This document shows, one piece after another, positions 9,609 to 18,638 of a DNA stretch of 64,000 nucleotides (within the stretch, counting starts at the first letter, position 1; every line of letters begins with the position of its first letter). Both the position numbers and the translations under genes were made by a program. The stretch is from Clostridium ganghwense. Its GTDB lineage: Bacteria; Bacillota; Clostridia; Clostridiales; Clostridiaceae. The DNA lies in assembly GCF_026735165.1 (NCBI RefSeq), contig NZ_JAPQES010000001.1, forward strand, positions 1,302,001 through 1,366,000, in the 5' to 3' direction. A model generated the notes under the pieces. That model was not told the DNA's origin, did not search any database, and worked only from the letters and a program-made list of their open reading frames with translations.

Positions 9609-10559
9609 TTATCTTTTAGATATAGTAATTATTGTTTTTGCTTCCACAGATATAGGAAATGTTTGAGCTCCTATGTTAGGGTCATCAGAAGTAAATTTAA
9701 TAGTTCCTGAATATTTACTATTCATTTCAACATATTTTGTTATACCTGTTTCTTCATCCACAGTTATTACACCATCTTGTGTTCCCTCAAACTCATAATT
9801 AATCTTTATATTGGCCAAAATTAGTGGTTTTGCATCTTCTTTTGTTTTTAGTTTTGATGCTACAGTTACTTCTGATATTTCATCCTTTCTTTCTTTAAGT
9901 GTATATTTACTTTCTGCTTCTATAGGATATTCTTCGGATATTTCTATTTTCTTTTCCCATGAATCTCCTACTTTAACTGGTTCATCAGGGTAAGCACCTG
10001 TAATATTTTGCACTTTCTTTCCTAAAGCATCCTTTCCAAACTGCTCCATAACAACTTTTTGTATTTCATCTCTTTGCTTCTGATTTTCTATATCTAGTTC
10101 AGTTATTATACTTTTAATCACTTCGTCTATTCCAGTTATTTCTTTTATTTTTCCATCTTCGCTTATCTTAACCGTAAATTTTTTTCCCAATAATGCAGAA
10201 TATACTCTATTCAAATTATCCATATTTGCAGTAGGATCTCCTGAATTATATTCCAACGTTTGTCCATTATTTACCACATTCTTCATATTTATGGTATCAA
10301 AAGTAACTTGAACAGTCGCATTCTTATTGTTATCAACATCTGAAACCAAACATGAATAACTTATATTATATTTTGAATTTAATTCTATCGTTTTTCCATT
10401 TATTTCCTGTACAACTTTTTGATCTATTCCCGTTTCAATCCTATATGAATCACCTTTTTTTAATTTCAATGAAAATTTAACTTTCTCTTCCATGCAGCCA
10501 GTTAATAATAATATACTAGTTAAAATAAATACTATCAGAGTAATTACTTTCTTTTTCAA
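9609..10559 (-). CDS. Putative lipoprotein, DUF6263-like
   Basis: 316 aa with a lipoprotein signal (LLLTGC, Cys22). The rest is a beta-rich extracellular domain: KKGDSYRIETGIDQKVVQEINGK at the front, a VKVGDSWEKK motif near residue 197, and strand-rich sequence ending in KTIITISKR. This pattern is that of the DUF6263-type lipoproteins of clostridia, whose function is unknown; that family assignment is from memory of the pattern. It stands alone between pepT and the NusG_II/Gx pair. Confidence 0.7.
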   Translation of the reverse strand: MKKKVITLIVFILTSILLLTGCMEEKVKFSLKLKKGDSYRIETGIDQKVVQEINGKTIELNSKYNISYSCLVSDVDNNKNATVQVTFDTINMKNVVNNGQTLEYNSGDPTANMDNLNRVYSALLGKKFTVKISEDGKIKEITGIDEVIKSIITELDIENQKQRDEIQKVVMEQFGKDALGKKVQNITGAYPDEPVKVGDSWEKKIEISEEYPIEAESKYTLKERKDEISEVTVASKLKTKEDAKPLILANIKINYEFEGTQDGVITVDEETGITKYVEMNSKYSGTIKFTSDDPNIGAQTFPISVEAKTIITISKR

Positions 10560-10750
10560 AACACTAATACCTCCTAACTTATATACTCTCTCTAATTATA
10601 GTGTTCCATGAATTAATAATTTTATATAACCTTCTACTATGTTTTATTTTATTAATAATGAAATTCTATATTAAAGAGAACAAATGTATATATTGCTATA
10701 AAGGCGCTTCACTTCACTAAGAAAGTCTAATTTATAATTTCCTATAAAAT

Positions 10751-10793
10751 AAAAAAGATTTGATAAAATCTATCTTAGATTTTATCAAATCTT
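10751..10793 (-). terminator. Intrinsic terminator overlapping the end of the Gx-transporter gene
   Basis: Long perfect stem AAGATTTGATAAAATCTA / TAGATTTTATCAAATCTT followed on the minus strand by TTTTTTAT. The upstream arm includes the last codons of the gene ending at 10785. Confidence 0.9.
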
Positions 10794-11288
10794 AATTCTT
10801 TTTATAAATGGCAGTAAATACTTTGATGTTAATCCTACGAAAAATCCTGTACCTAATGCAGCTACTATAAGAACTGGAAGATAAGTAACTATCATTGCAT
10901 TTTCTATTACTAAAGCTGCAACTGTTATCTGTCCTACATTATGAAAAACTGCCCCAACAATGCTTATTCCTATAATACTTATTTCGTCTTTACCTAGTTT
11001 TTTAATTCCATACATTGCTAGAAAACTTAAAATTCCTCCAGCTATGCTGTATAAAAAACTTGATAAGCTTCCTCCCATTAATGTGGATAAAAGTATTCTC
11101 AGAACAATAATTAAAAATACATCTTTAAAATCAAACATGTATAACGCCAATACTGTAATTATATTAGTAAGACCTAATTTAGCACCTGGTGTAATAAATG
11201 GTACTGGTATCATTCTTTCAATCATATATAGGACTAAACCTTGTGCTACAAATAAAGAAATAAATGTTAACTTTTGTGTTTTTTTCAT
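10785..11288 (-). CDS. Gx-transporter / Hpre_diP_synt_I family membrane protein (EetB-like)
   Basis: 167 aa, five to six membrane segments, with the conserved start KLTFISLFVAQGLVLYMIERMIP and the GAKLGLTNIITVLALYMF and GGxLSSFLYSIAGGILS motifs of the family once named heptaprenyl diphosphate synthase component I. It resembles the S subunit of ECF-type carriers. It follows the NusG_II gene by 11 bp and lies opposite apbE. The same pair accompanies flavin-based extracellular electron transfer genes or Rnf-type modules in other Firmicutes, where it is thought to help flavin or quinone-related assembly. Exact substrate unknown. Confidence 0.85.
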   Translation of the reverse strand: MKKTQKLTFISLFVAQGLVLYMIERMIPVPFITPGAKLGLTNIITVLALYMFDFKDVFLIIVLRILLSTLMGGSLSSFLYSIAGGILSFLAMYGIKKLGKDEISIIGISIVGAVFHNVGQITVAALVIENAMIVTYLPVLIVAALGTGFFVGLTSKYLLPFIKRIKI

Positions 11289-11299
11289 TAGTTTTCACC

Positions 11300-11680
11300 T
11301 CAAAAAGATACTTCATCTATATCTGATTTTTTTTCTCCCTTAATCTCCACCACAACTTTATGTGGAAGGCATACAAGAATATCTCCTGGCTCGTCCTTAA
11401 AGCCATCTTTAACACATATCTGATCTGGACAATCTGAATCTATGATTCTAACTCCACCATTTTCTATCTCTATAATATTTTCACCTAACTCGGTTTTAAT
11501 GTCTATTCTATCTTTTTTCATTTCTTTAGTTAAAATTACCTTTTTGTACAAATTACCTTTTACATAAATCTCAGCATACTTTTGGGCATAATCAGCTTTT
11601 TTGCGTACTTTGAAGAAAATTCCTAACCCTACAGCTATACAAACACAAAAAACTATTATTATCTTATCAAATTTCTTCAT
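11300..11680 (-). CDS. NusG domain II membrane-anchored protein (EetA-like)
   Basis: 126 aa with one N-terminal membrane anchor (IIIVFCVCIAVGLGIFF) and an extracellular NusG_II domain (residues 35-122) carrying the typical cysteine motifs DCPDQICVKDGF and VCLPHKVVVEI. First gene of a two-gene operon with the Gx-transporter gene. The family recurs beside ApbE and electron-transfer flavoproteins. Role inferred from context only: an exported helper in flavin or electron-transfer assembly. Confidence 0.85.
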   Translation of the reverse strand: MKKFDKIIIVFCVCIAVGLGIFFKVRKKADYAQKYAEIYVKGNLYKKVILTKEMKKDRIDIKTELGENIIEIENGGVRIIDSDCPDQICVKDGFKDEPGDILVCLPHKVVVEIKGEKKSDIDEVSF

Positions 11681-11887
11681 AGAATCTACTCCTTCTAAAA
11701 GCTACAGTCTGTTAACTGTCATTAGTATTATATCGTTAAACAAATCTTTTGTACAATTAGAAATTTACATGAGCAACTATTAATGTAATTGATTTTTACT
11801 CTAAATTGACTTTTATCTATGCAAAGAGTAAAATTAGGGAGTCAATTAATGATATTTACACTATTAAATAAACATTGGAGGAATAAG

Positions 11888-12925
11888 ATGTTTAAGTTTA
11901 AAAAAAGTTTACTGTTTATTCTAACATCACTTACTTTGGTGCTTTTACTCTCAGGTTGTACAAAAAAACAGCCAGAACCTATCTCAAAGGAAGGACTTTT
12001 CTTAGGAACATTTTGTAAGATTACCATATATGATGAAGCTTCTAGAGATATTTTAGAAAAGGCTTTTGATAGAATAGAAAAAATTGAAAACAAAATGACT
12101 ATTAATAAATCTAACAGCGAAATCATAAACGTAAACTCAAAAGCTGGCTTAGATTATGTTAAAGTATCTCCAGATACTTTTTATGTAATCAAACAGGCCA
12201 AGCACTATTCTGAAATTTCTAGTGGTAAATTCGATGTTTCAATAGGTCCTATAGTAAAGCTGTGGAATATAGGAACTGACAAGGCTAGAGTACCTTCAGC
12301 TAAGGAAATAGAAGATAAAATACCTTTTGTTGATTATAAAAATATTTTACTAAATGAAAAAGAAAATAAAGTTATGTTAAAGAAAAAAGGTATGATTATA
12401 GACCTAGGTGCTATAGCAAAAGGCTATGCAGGTGATGAAGTTGAAAGAGTTTTAAAAGAAAATGGTGTTGAACACGCTATTATAAATTTAGGTGGAAATA
12501 TTTTAACTTTAGGTTCAAAACCTGATAATAAAAATTGGAGGCTTGGAGTTCAAAATCCTTTTGATTCAAGAGGACAACATTTAGGAACTATTGAAGTATC
12601 AGACAAATCAGTTGTTACCTCTGGTATTTATGAAAGGTATATAGAAAAAGACGGTAAGCGATATCATCATATTTTAAGTCCTCAAAATGGATACCCTGTT
12701 GATAATTCCCTTGCAAGTGTATCTATTATATCTGATAAATCCATAGATGGAGATGCTTTATCTACTACAACTTTTGCTTTAGGCTTAGAAGATGGTTTAA
12801 AGCTAATAGACTCTATGGAAAATGTAGAGGCAATATTTGTAACAAAAGACTACGATATATATATTACACCTGGACTTAAAAATAATTTTAAAATTACTAA
12901 TGAAAAATTCAAGTTAAAAAATTAA
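11888..12925 (+). CDS. apbE: FAD:protein FMN transferase (ApbE lipoprotein)
   Basis: 345 aa from the ATG at 11888; GGAGG sits 7 nt upstream, and this start gives a proper lipoprotein signal (LLLSGC, Cys24), while a longer frame from 11819 would bury it. ApbE motifs: FLGTFCKITIYD, DVSIGPIVKLWNIG, IDLGAIAKGYAGDEV, NLGGNI, and DGDALSTTTFALG near the end. It is a Mg-dependent enzyme outside the membrane that links FMN to a Thr in target flavoproteins. Divergent from the NusG_II/Gx operon. A possible substrate in this window is the FMN-binding domain protein at 38312-39088. Confidence 0.95.
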   Translation: MFKFKKSLLFILTSLTLVLLLSGCTKKQPEPISKEGLFLGTFCKITIYDEASRDILEKAFDRIEKIENKMTINKSNSEIINVNSKAGLDYVKVSPDTFYVIKQAKHYSEISSGKFDVSIGPIVKLWNIGTDKARVPSAKEIEDKIPFVDYKNILLNEKENKVMLKKKGMIIDLGAIAKGYAGDEVERVLKENGVEHAIINLGGNILTLGSKPDNKNWRLGVQNPFDSRGQHLGTIEVSDKSVVTSGIYERYIEKDGKRYHHILSPQNGYPVDNSLASVSIISDKSIDGDALSTTTFALGLEDGLKLIDSMENVEAIFVTKDYDIYITPGLKNNFKITNEKFKLKN

Positions 12926-12936
12926 ATTTTTTCAAT

Positions 12937-12985
12937 AAAAAAAAGCGTAAGGTCTTATATTAATACCTTACGCTCTTTTATTATT
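12937..12985. terminator. Bidirectional intrinsic terminator
   Basis: Stem AGCGTAAGGT / ACCTTACGCT with A-rich and T-rich flanks, between the converging apbE gene and the repeat-protein gene. Confidence 0.9.
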
Positions 12986-14312
12986 ACTTAGCTTCGAATT
13001 GAACTTTTGTTGCTTGTTGAAGTTGATCTCCATCATTTGACTTTATATCATTACTAATAAATAAGGTATATTTGTTTCCTGGCAAATATCCTTCTATAGG
13101 AATAATTCTAATAGCTCCTTTTTCTTTATCATAACTTACTTTAATATCAACAATAGTATCATTAGAATCAACTACAAATATATTAACTCCTTTTAATGTT
13201 TCTAAATCAATATTTTTATTAAACTTTATTGTCCAAACCTTATTAGTTTCAATCACTTTCTCTTTAGGCACATATTCCCTATGTTCTTCCACTTTTTTTC
13301 TTAATTTTTCTAAAACAGGACTTTGAAACTCATCTAACTTTTCAACATTATTAGAAATATCTTTCTTAAGTTTAGATATTCTATTAATTGTTTCAGTATA
13401 TTGTTCACTATTAGTATCAAGCTTTCTTGATGGAGACTTAATTTGTTTCTGTATCGCATTAAGTCTATTATTTAGTGCATTTAACTTTCCAATAAAGCTG
13501 TATCCACTAATACTTTCTTCTTCTTCCACATCTTCTACATCATCTTCATCTTCATCTTCATCTTCTATTTCTTGCTCTTCTGATTCATTAGATTCTGTAT
13601 CTTGGTTTACTACCTCTTGGTTTTCTGACTCACTAGCTTCTGTGTCTTGATTTACTACCTCTTGGTTTTCTGATTCACTAGCTTCTGTATCTTGATTTAC
13701 TATCTCTTGGTTTTCTGATTCACTAGCTTCTGTGTCTTGATTTACTACCTCTTGGTTTTCTGATTCACTAGCTTCTGTATCTTGGTTTACTACCTCTTGG
13801 TTTTCTGATTCACTAGCTTCTGTGTCTTGATTTACTACCTCTTGGTTTTCTGATTCACTAGCTTCTGTATCTTGATTTACTACCTCTTGGTTTTCTGATT
13901 CACTAGCTTCTGTATCTTGATTTACTACCTCTTGGTTTTCTGATTCACTAGCTTCTGTATCTTGGTTTACTTCTTCTTGATTTTCTATTTCATCATTTTC
14001 TACTTCTTGATTGAAATATCCATCGATTCTAATAGATATTTTATTAATATCTTTTTCAATTTTATCTAATTTAATATTTATCTTTTCTAAAGTTCTGATT
14101 GATTTATCTTTCTTCTCTTTCTTATCCTTCTTATCCTTTTTATCCGGCTTACCCTTTTGGTCCTCCCTGACCTTGTCCACTTTTGGTGCTTTTTTACTTT
14201 TAACACTTCCATTGTCAATATTTGACTTTGGTTTTGCCAAAGCTATTGTTGAAGATGAAGAAATAAATATTCCTGTGACAATAGCTGACATAATTTTGTT
14301 AAATTTTTTCAT
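12984..14312 (-). CDS. Secreted repeat protein with acidic 15-residue repeats and C-terminal Ig-like domain
   Basis: 442 aa. A signal peptide (1-26) is followed by a very basic Lys/Asp segment (38-75), a short helical segment, nine tandem 15-residue repeats of the type ENQEVVNQDTEASES (about 110-244), a strongly acidic linker (EDEDEDEDD), a coiled-coil region (about 275-350) and a C-terminal SbsA-like Ig domain (KVWTIKFNKNIDLETL). No enzyme domain is visible. It is probably a surface spacer or adhesin-like protein. The opposite-charge blocks (basic head, acidic repeats) suggest electrostatic contact with wall polymers or within itself. Confidence 0.8.
   Translation of the reverse strand: MKKFNKIMSAIVTGIFISSSSTIALAKPKSNIDNGSVKSKKAPKVDKVREDQKGKPDKKDKKDKKEKKDKSIRTLEKINIKLDKIEKDINKISIRIDGYFNQEVENDEIENQEEVNQDTEASESENQEVVNQDTEASESENQEVVNQDTEASESENQEVVNQDTEASESENQEVVNQDTEASESENQEVVNQDTEASESENQEIVNQDTEASESENQEVVNQDTEASESENQEVVNQDTESNESEEQEIEDEDEDEDDVEDVEEEESISGYSFIGKLNALNNRLNAIQKQIKSPSRKLDTNSEQYTETINRISKLKKDISNNVEKLDEFQSPVLEKLRKKVEEHREYVPKEKVIETNKVWTIKFNKNIDLETLKGVNIFVVDSNDTIVDIKVSYDKEKGAIRIIPIEGYLPGNKYTLFISNDIKSNDGDQLQQATKVQFEAK
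13581..13985 (-). repeat. Nine tandem 45-bp repeats in a coding region
   Basis: Exactly 405 bp, nine copies of a 45-bp unit encoding 15 residues. Seven central units are near-identical even at silent positions (only GTG/GTA and TTG/TTA-type swaps), showing recent unequal crossing-over or gene conversion. Copy number probably varies between strains. Confidence 0.95.
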
Positions 14313-14446
14313 ACCAAACCCTCCTTGTATAATATATTATATTTTGGGATATAGCTCCCTTACTAAATTTTATCGTTTAATATATTGGAAAGTTTAATTT
14401 TTAGTGGAAATTTTAATCGTATTAAAATTCTTAATTTATTTAGATA

Positions 14447-15649
14447 TTACATTTTTTCATGCCTTACTTTCTTAATCTCTGATTCAAAATCATTTTTTAA
14501 TGTCTGTGCAATATCCGCTAAATGTTGACTTGCTCTAGCTATATCCTCCATAGCCATTTTTTGATTATTAGTGATTTCAGATCCTTCAGAAGTAACTTCT
14601 TCTATTTTCTTTACTAATTGAAGCATATCATTTGAAGCTAAATTTATTCCTTCGATTACTTCAAGTAATCTTTTAATAGCACTTTCACCTGCTTCCAAGC
14701 TCTTCTCTGTTTCTGTAGTAAACACTACTGTTTCTTTAACAACATTTATAATATCATCAATAGTTTTATTTATTTCCCCTGCAGATTCATTTGAACCTTC
14801 TGCTAATTTTCTTATTTCATCCGCTACAACTGCAAAGCCTTTACCATGTTCACCAGCTCTAGCTGCTTCAATAGAAGCATTTAAAGCAAGCAAATTGGTT
14901 TGAGAAGCAATTCCTTGTATAGTTGTTACTATACTTACAATAAGTTCTGATTTTTCTTTTAAGTCATTTATTTTTTCAACGGATGTTTTCATAGATTTAT
15001 TAATAGATTGCATATTATCTATAACATCATTAGCGAATTCGGTACAGTTATTAGCCTTATTCTGAACATCAATTGCAGTATCTACTCCTTGTTTTGTTTG
15101 GTTATTAATTTCTATTGTTTGCTCATTTACTTCATTGGATAAAGCTACTACCTCTTCTGAAGATGCTGCAAGTTGTTCTGATACGGAACTTATTTGTTCG
15201 GAATTAGTTTCTACTGAGTTTATTAAATCTTTATATTGAGTATTATCCTTTATTATTTCTACTGCTCCTATCGGATTACCATCTTCATCATAAATTCCTG
15301 CATTTGATACTAAAGCAGCAATCCAATCTCCTTTTTTAGTACAAACCGCTACTGCCGCATCTTTTAAAAACTGTTTATTTAACACACATTTTTGTGTTGG
15401 ACAGTCACTACATACATCTGCCTTAAATATGTCACAACATTTAATTTTTTTTGCTTCTTCCTCATTATATCCTGTCAATTCTTCCATAGCCTTTGGCCAT
15501 AAAATTATATTATAATCCATATCTCTAACATAATATGGATCAGGCATAGCAGATTGTATTCCTTTCAAAATATTATTCTGTCTTTTTAATTCCAATATCT
15601 CTTTTTCTTTTGCAATCAATTCTTCTTTTAATTTTTTGTTATTAAACAT
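14447..15649 (-). CDS. Soluble PAS-domain methyl-accepting chemotaxis protein
   Basis: 400 aa with no membrane segment. An N-terminal coiled coil (5-28) leads into a PAS domain (about 30-145). The PAS domain carries an unusual cysteine cluster, [18 protein letters not shown], also found in PAS domains that sense redox or bind a metal centre. The C-terminal half is a classical receptor signalling domain with the hairpin tip ([33 protein letters not shown] written in pieces: [23 protein letters not shown]). It is a cytoplasmic sensor coupling to CheA/CheW; no chemotaxis genes are adjacent. Confidence 0.92.
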   Translation of the reverse strand: MFNNKKLKEELIAKEKEILELKRQNNILKGIQSAMPDPYYVRDMDYNIILWPKAMEELTGYNEEEAKKIKCCDIFKADVCSDCPTQKCVLNKQFLKDAAVAVCTKKGDWIAALVSNAGIYDEDGNPIGAVEIIKDNTQYKDLINSVETNSEQISSVSEQLAASSEEVVALSNEVNEQTIEINNQTKQGVDTAIDVQNKANNCTEFANDVIDNMQSINKSMKTSVEKINDLKEKSELIVSIVTTIQGIASQTNLLALNASIEAARAGEHGKGFAVVADEIRKLAEGSNESAGEINKTIDDIINVVKETVVFTTETEKSLEAGESAIKRLLEVIEGINLASNDMLQLVKKIEEVTSEGSEITNNQKMAMEDIARASQHLADIAQTLKNDFESEIKKVRHEKM

Positions 15650-15880
15650 ACTACTTCACTTATCCCCCTTTTTTATTACATGTTTTGTCATTTGTAGACA
15701 AAGCCCATATATCTTTCCCATTTTTATTCATATTTTTACTATAATAAGTATATTATATATTAGTTTACTAATATATAGAATTAAAATCAATATATTAAAG
15801 AGTCACTTTTTGTATAAATATATTTTTTACAAAAATTTATTTATACGCTAACTATCTATATAAAATCATCTCATACAAAA

Positions 15881-15910
15881 TAAAAAAGCTCCTGCCTTTG
15901 CAAGAACTTT
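15881..15910 (-). terminator. Intrinsic terminator after the SHAEG-repeat gene
   Basis: On the minus strand AAGTTCTTGC / GCAGGAGCTT (two G-U pairs) followed by TTTTTTATTTT. Confidence 0.75.
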
Positions 15911-15952
15911 TTGTGTCATAAACCTTATTTATATGCAATTAATTATATTCAC

Positions 15953-17860
15953 TTAACGAAACAAAATTAATATTTGATTTGCTCCTGTACGCTCCATGAC
16001 TCTGTAGCCTTCCTTAGAATCTGTTGCAACTCCTTCTTTATTAGGTTTACAATATCCATTAACTTGACACGTTCCATCATCCCTAATAAGGATTTGCCCA
16101 AGTAGACCTACAGCTGCCCATTCCGTTCTCTTTAATCGTGGTATATATTCCTTTGTATTATTCCATTCAGGATTTAAAACATGTTGCTTTTCTGTACGTT
16201 CTGGAATTATTATTTTTTCTTCTTTATCTTTTACTGCTGGAACAAGTACATCCTGGTATTGAACCCTACCCCATTCATCAGTTATAAATTTATCTTTCCA
16301 TCTTAGTTCTCCACTATTTCCAACTACTGAAGGAGTAGCACTAGTAACTCCTAATATATAATCATCCTTCTCATTTACTTTTCGTATTTTCTTACCATCT
16401 AAGGTAACGAAATACCCAGGTTCAATAGATTTACCATCAACAGTTTCAAACATTTCTGCATAATCTGCACTACCAGGACCGGTAGTTATCGTACCATCAA
16501 AACCAGCATCTCCATTATTCAAAATTTTAGCTGCTAATCCAAACTCAGTATCAGTTGAACCATTTGCTAAAAACCAAGAATACTCTTTATTTGCTTTTCC
16601 ATGTTGCCCTATAATATGAGCACCTGGAAAGAATTGTTCTATTAAGGTATCCCTACCTTCTGCATGAGAAAAATCTCCTCCTGCTGTTGTATTCCAACCT
16701 TCTGCATGGGAAGCTTCTCCACTTGCTTCTGTACTATTGCCTTCTGCATGAGCATAATATCCTTCAAAATAGGTAACATCACCAATTGTAATCACTCGCC
16801 CTGCTTTTGTATTGTAACCTTCTGCATGACAATCACTTACAAGTGCTTTTGTTGCTTCCCCTTCTGCATGAGAAGCTCCCCCTAATGCTTCTGTATTAGA
16901 ACCTTCTGCATGGGAAGAACTTCCTTCTGCCTTTGTCTTATAACCTTCCGCATGGGAATTCGATCCAAATGCTTTTGTTTCTTCTCCTTCTGCATGAGAA
17001 CCTCCACGCAATGCTTCTGTATTAAAACCTTCTGCATGAGAAGCACCTCCCTCTGCCTTTGTATTATAACCTTCTGCATGGGAAGAGCCTCCCTCTGCCT
17101 TTGTCCTATAACCTTCCGCATGAGAATGTTCTTCTATAGCTTCCGTAAATGAACCTTCTGCATGACAGGAAAATTTCATAGCTTTTGTTTCAAACCCTTC
17201 TGCATGAGAATCAGTTGCCTCTGCTATTGTATGAGAACCTTCTGCATGAGAAGAACTACCTTTTGCTTCTGTTCTAAAACCTTCTACATGGGAAGCTTCT
17301 CCATTTGCTTTTGTTTCATGACCTTCTGCATGAGAATAATTTCCACCGAGAACAATTTGTCCTTCTTCATCTGCTGTCAAACCTGCTGTTGTTTTGAAAC
17401 CTTCTGCATGACATCCCCATGCTTCTGCTTTTGTTTCTATACCTTCTGCATGGCAACCTGCTGCCCTTGTTTTTGTCTCTACACCTTCTGCATGAGAACC
17501 CTGTCCAGATACTTCTGTTTTTTTGCCTTCTGCATGAGAATACTTTCCATTTGATGTTGTACCTCCACCTTCTGCATGAGAAGCTAAACCATTTGCTGTT
17601 GTACGAGTTAAGCTTCCTTCCTCCATTATACTAATGCCTTCTACATGTGAAACGTCTCCAATTGCTCTTGTACCTTCACCTTCTGCATGAGATTCTATTC
17701 CAATTGCTTTTGTTCCTCCGCCTTCTGAATGAGAAGCTAAGCCACTTGCTTCCGTTCCTTTACCTTCAGCATGAGAACATTCTCCTGTAGCTTGATTATT
17801 GCATCCTACCCTGCTAAAAAGATCTTTAATAATATCTGATTTCAACTTCACATCTGCCAT
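15953..17860 (-). CDS. SHAEG-repeat appendage protein with self-cleaving peptidase G2 domain
   Basis: 635 aa, no signal peptide. Residues 29-400 are about 25 imperfect 14-residue repeats of the form SHAEGxxTxAxGxx, which fits a left-handed beta-roll of the YadA-head/Hep_Hag type and is common in phage tail fibres. The C-terminal part (about 425-635) matches the Peptidase_G2 / intramolecular chaperone auto-processing domain of phage appendages: ADYAEMFETVDG, GYFVTLDGKKIR, ILGVTSATPSVVGNSGE, VGLLGQILIRDDGTC. That domain normally trimerises and cuts itself off. No other phage genes are nearby, so this is an orphan fibre or a protein adopted for the cell or spore surface. It follows the next gene upstream by 38 bp, probably in an operon. 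Confidence 0.85.
   Translation of the reverse strand: MADVKLKSDIIKDLFSRVGCNNQATGECSHAEGKGTEASGLASHSEGGGTKAIGIESHAEGEGTRAIGDVSHVEGISIMEEGSLTRTTANGLASHAEGGGTTSNGKYSHAEGKKTEVSGQGSHAEGVETKTRAAGCHAEGIETKAEAWGCHAEGFKTTAGLTADEEGQIVLGGNYSHAEGHETKANGEASHVEGFRTEAKGSSSHAEGSHTIAEATDSHAEGFETKAMKFSCHAEGSFTEAIEEHSHAEGYRTKAEGGSSHAEGYNTKAEGGASHAEGFNTEALRGGSHAEGEETKAFGSNSHAEGYKTKAEGSSSHAEGSNTEALGGASHAEGEATKALVSDCHAEGYNTKAGRVITIGDVTYFEGYYAHAEGNSTEASGEASHAEGWNTTAGGDFSHAEGRDTLIEQFFPGAHIIGQHGKANKEYSWFLANGSTDTEFGLAAKILNNGDAGFDGTITTGPGSADYAEMFETVDGKSIEPGYFVTLDGKKIRKVNEKDDYILGVTSATPSVVGNSGELRWKDKFITDEWGRVQYQDVLVPAVKDKEEKIIIPERTEKQHVLNPEWNNTKEYIPRLKRTEWAAVGLLGQILIRDDGTCQVNGYCKPNKEGVATDSKEGYRVMERTGANQILILFR
16640..17778 (-). 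repeat. About 25 degenerate 42-bp coding repeats
   Basis: The 14-codon unit encoding SHAEG + nine residues recurs with a near constant 42-bp period. Three units carry longer insertions (near 17590-17640, 17340-17400 and 16750-16800). Unlike the repeat block at 13581-13985, copies have diverged, so the array is old and held by structure. Confidence 0.9.
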
Positions 17861-17898
17861 AATACATCCCCCTTTAGATTTGCTAATAAAGTCTCTTC

Positions 17899-18405
17899 CT
17901 ACACTCTTACTTTAGCCATGAAAATCTTATCTATATCTAAAACATCATTCGGGTTATCTTCCCCCACTGATTTACTAAATATAATGCGAGCTTTCTTAGC
18001 ATTGTTTGGAATAATCTCAGTTACATCAGAGTAGGTTAACCAGGATATCTGCGTACCTGTTGTATTGTTAGCTATAAAAAGCTTTAAACCAATACCAATA
18101 GATGCACCAGTACTATTTAACCACTCTATTTCTACTATAAGATTTCCTGGATTAACGTTTACTGGTGCTTGAACAGCAAACCCAAACAAGAAATATGATT
18201 TTTCCCTTGAATTCATATTTATAGGAATATCTTGGTGCAAACTAGCAATACCAGGACCTAATCGTGCTGATGCCGTTCCCTCAAAAGCATTATTATTTGC
18301 AATTGTTACATTATTAGAAGTCCAATTAGACAATCCTCTTTCAAAACTTGGATTTTGTACAAAATTAGATTTTGCATGTTGTGTTAGGGATTGATAGCAA
18401 TCCAT
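17899..18405 (-). CDS. Carbohydrate-binding-like beta-sandwich protein (NTTRR-F1/CBM-like)
   Basis: 168 aa, no signal peptide. The start NFVQNPSFERGLSNWTSNNVT is the classical opening of CBM4/9-like jelly-rolls and of the NTTRR-F1 domain seen at the front of Firmicutes spore-surface collagen-like proteins. Further on come GTASARLG and the strand IVEIEWLNSTGASIG. GGGGAGAAA lies before the ATG. It is immediately upstream of the SHAEG/G2 gene on the same strand, so the two are likely co-made parts of one surface structure. Function inferred. Confidence 0.7.
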   Translation of the reverse strand: MDCYQSLTQHAKSNFVQNPSFERGLSNWTSNNVTIANNNAFEGTASARLGPGIASLHQDIPINMNSREKSYFLFGFAVQAPVNVNPGNLIVEIEWLNSTGASIGIGLKLFIANNTTGTQISWLTYSDVTEIIPNNAKKARIIFSKSVGEDNPNDVLDIDKIFMAKVRV

Positions 18406-18541
18406 TCAGTTTCTCCCCTTTAAGATATTTATATCTACCAACAAACTATGCACTATGCTATGGAAGTGTTATCATATATTGAGAAATTCTATTTAACAAT
18501 ATCTTATTATTTTATTTAAATAAGTGTTTTATTTGATTTTA

Positions 18542-18550
18542 TGGTATAAT
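18542..18550 (+). promoter_or_regulatory. Extended -10 promoter element for the Spo0E-like gene
   Basis: TGGTATAAT is a perfect extended -10 element, 88 bp before the Spo0E-like start codon; the -35 region is weak. Confidence 0.5.
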
Positions 18551-18638
18551 TTCAATATTATCCTATAAGTGTATTGATTATGGTTAATTATAATATAAAA
18601 TTCTTGTAATAATTTAAAAGAAAGGCATCATATTTATT

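Noticed and set aside
13581-13985. CRISPR-like array of 45-bp repeats
   Set aside because: The units are contiguous without unique spacers, in frame within a secreted protein gene; no cas genes.
14011-14397. 128-codon plus-strand frame
   Set aside because: Antisense of the lysine-rich head of the repeat protein; composition is a shadow effect.
16882-17121. Minus-strand frame of repeated MQKVxIQ-type sequence
   Set aside because: Frame-shifted reading of the same repeats within the SHAEG gene.
16664-17634. Several cysteine/phenylalanine-rich plus-strand frames opposite the SHAEG repeats
   Set aside because: They are mirror images of the 42-bp coding repeats (SHAEG codons read backwards give FCM-type residues). 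No ribosome sites, and they repeat with the same period.
15953-18405. Calling this region a prophage
   Set aside because: Only one phage-fibre-like gene and one binding-domain gene; no integrase, capsid, terminase, tail or lysis genes on either side.
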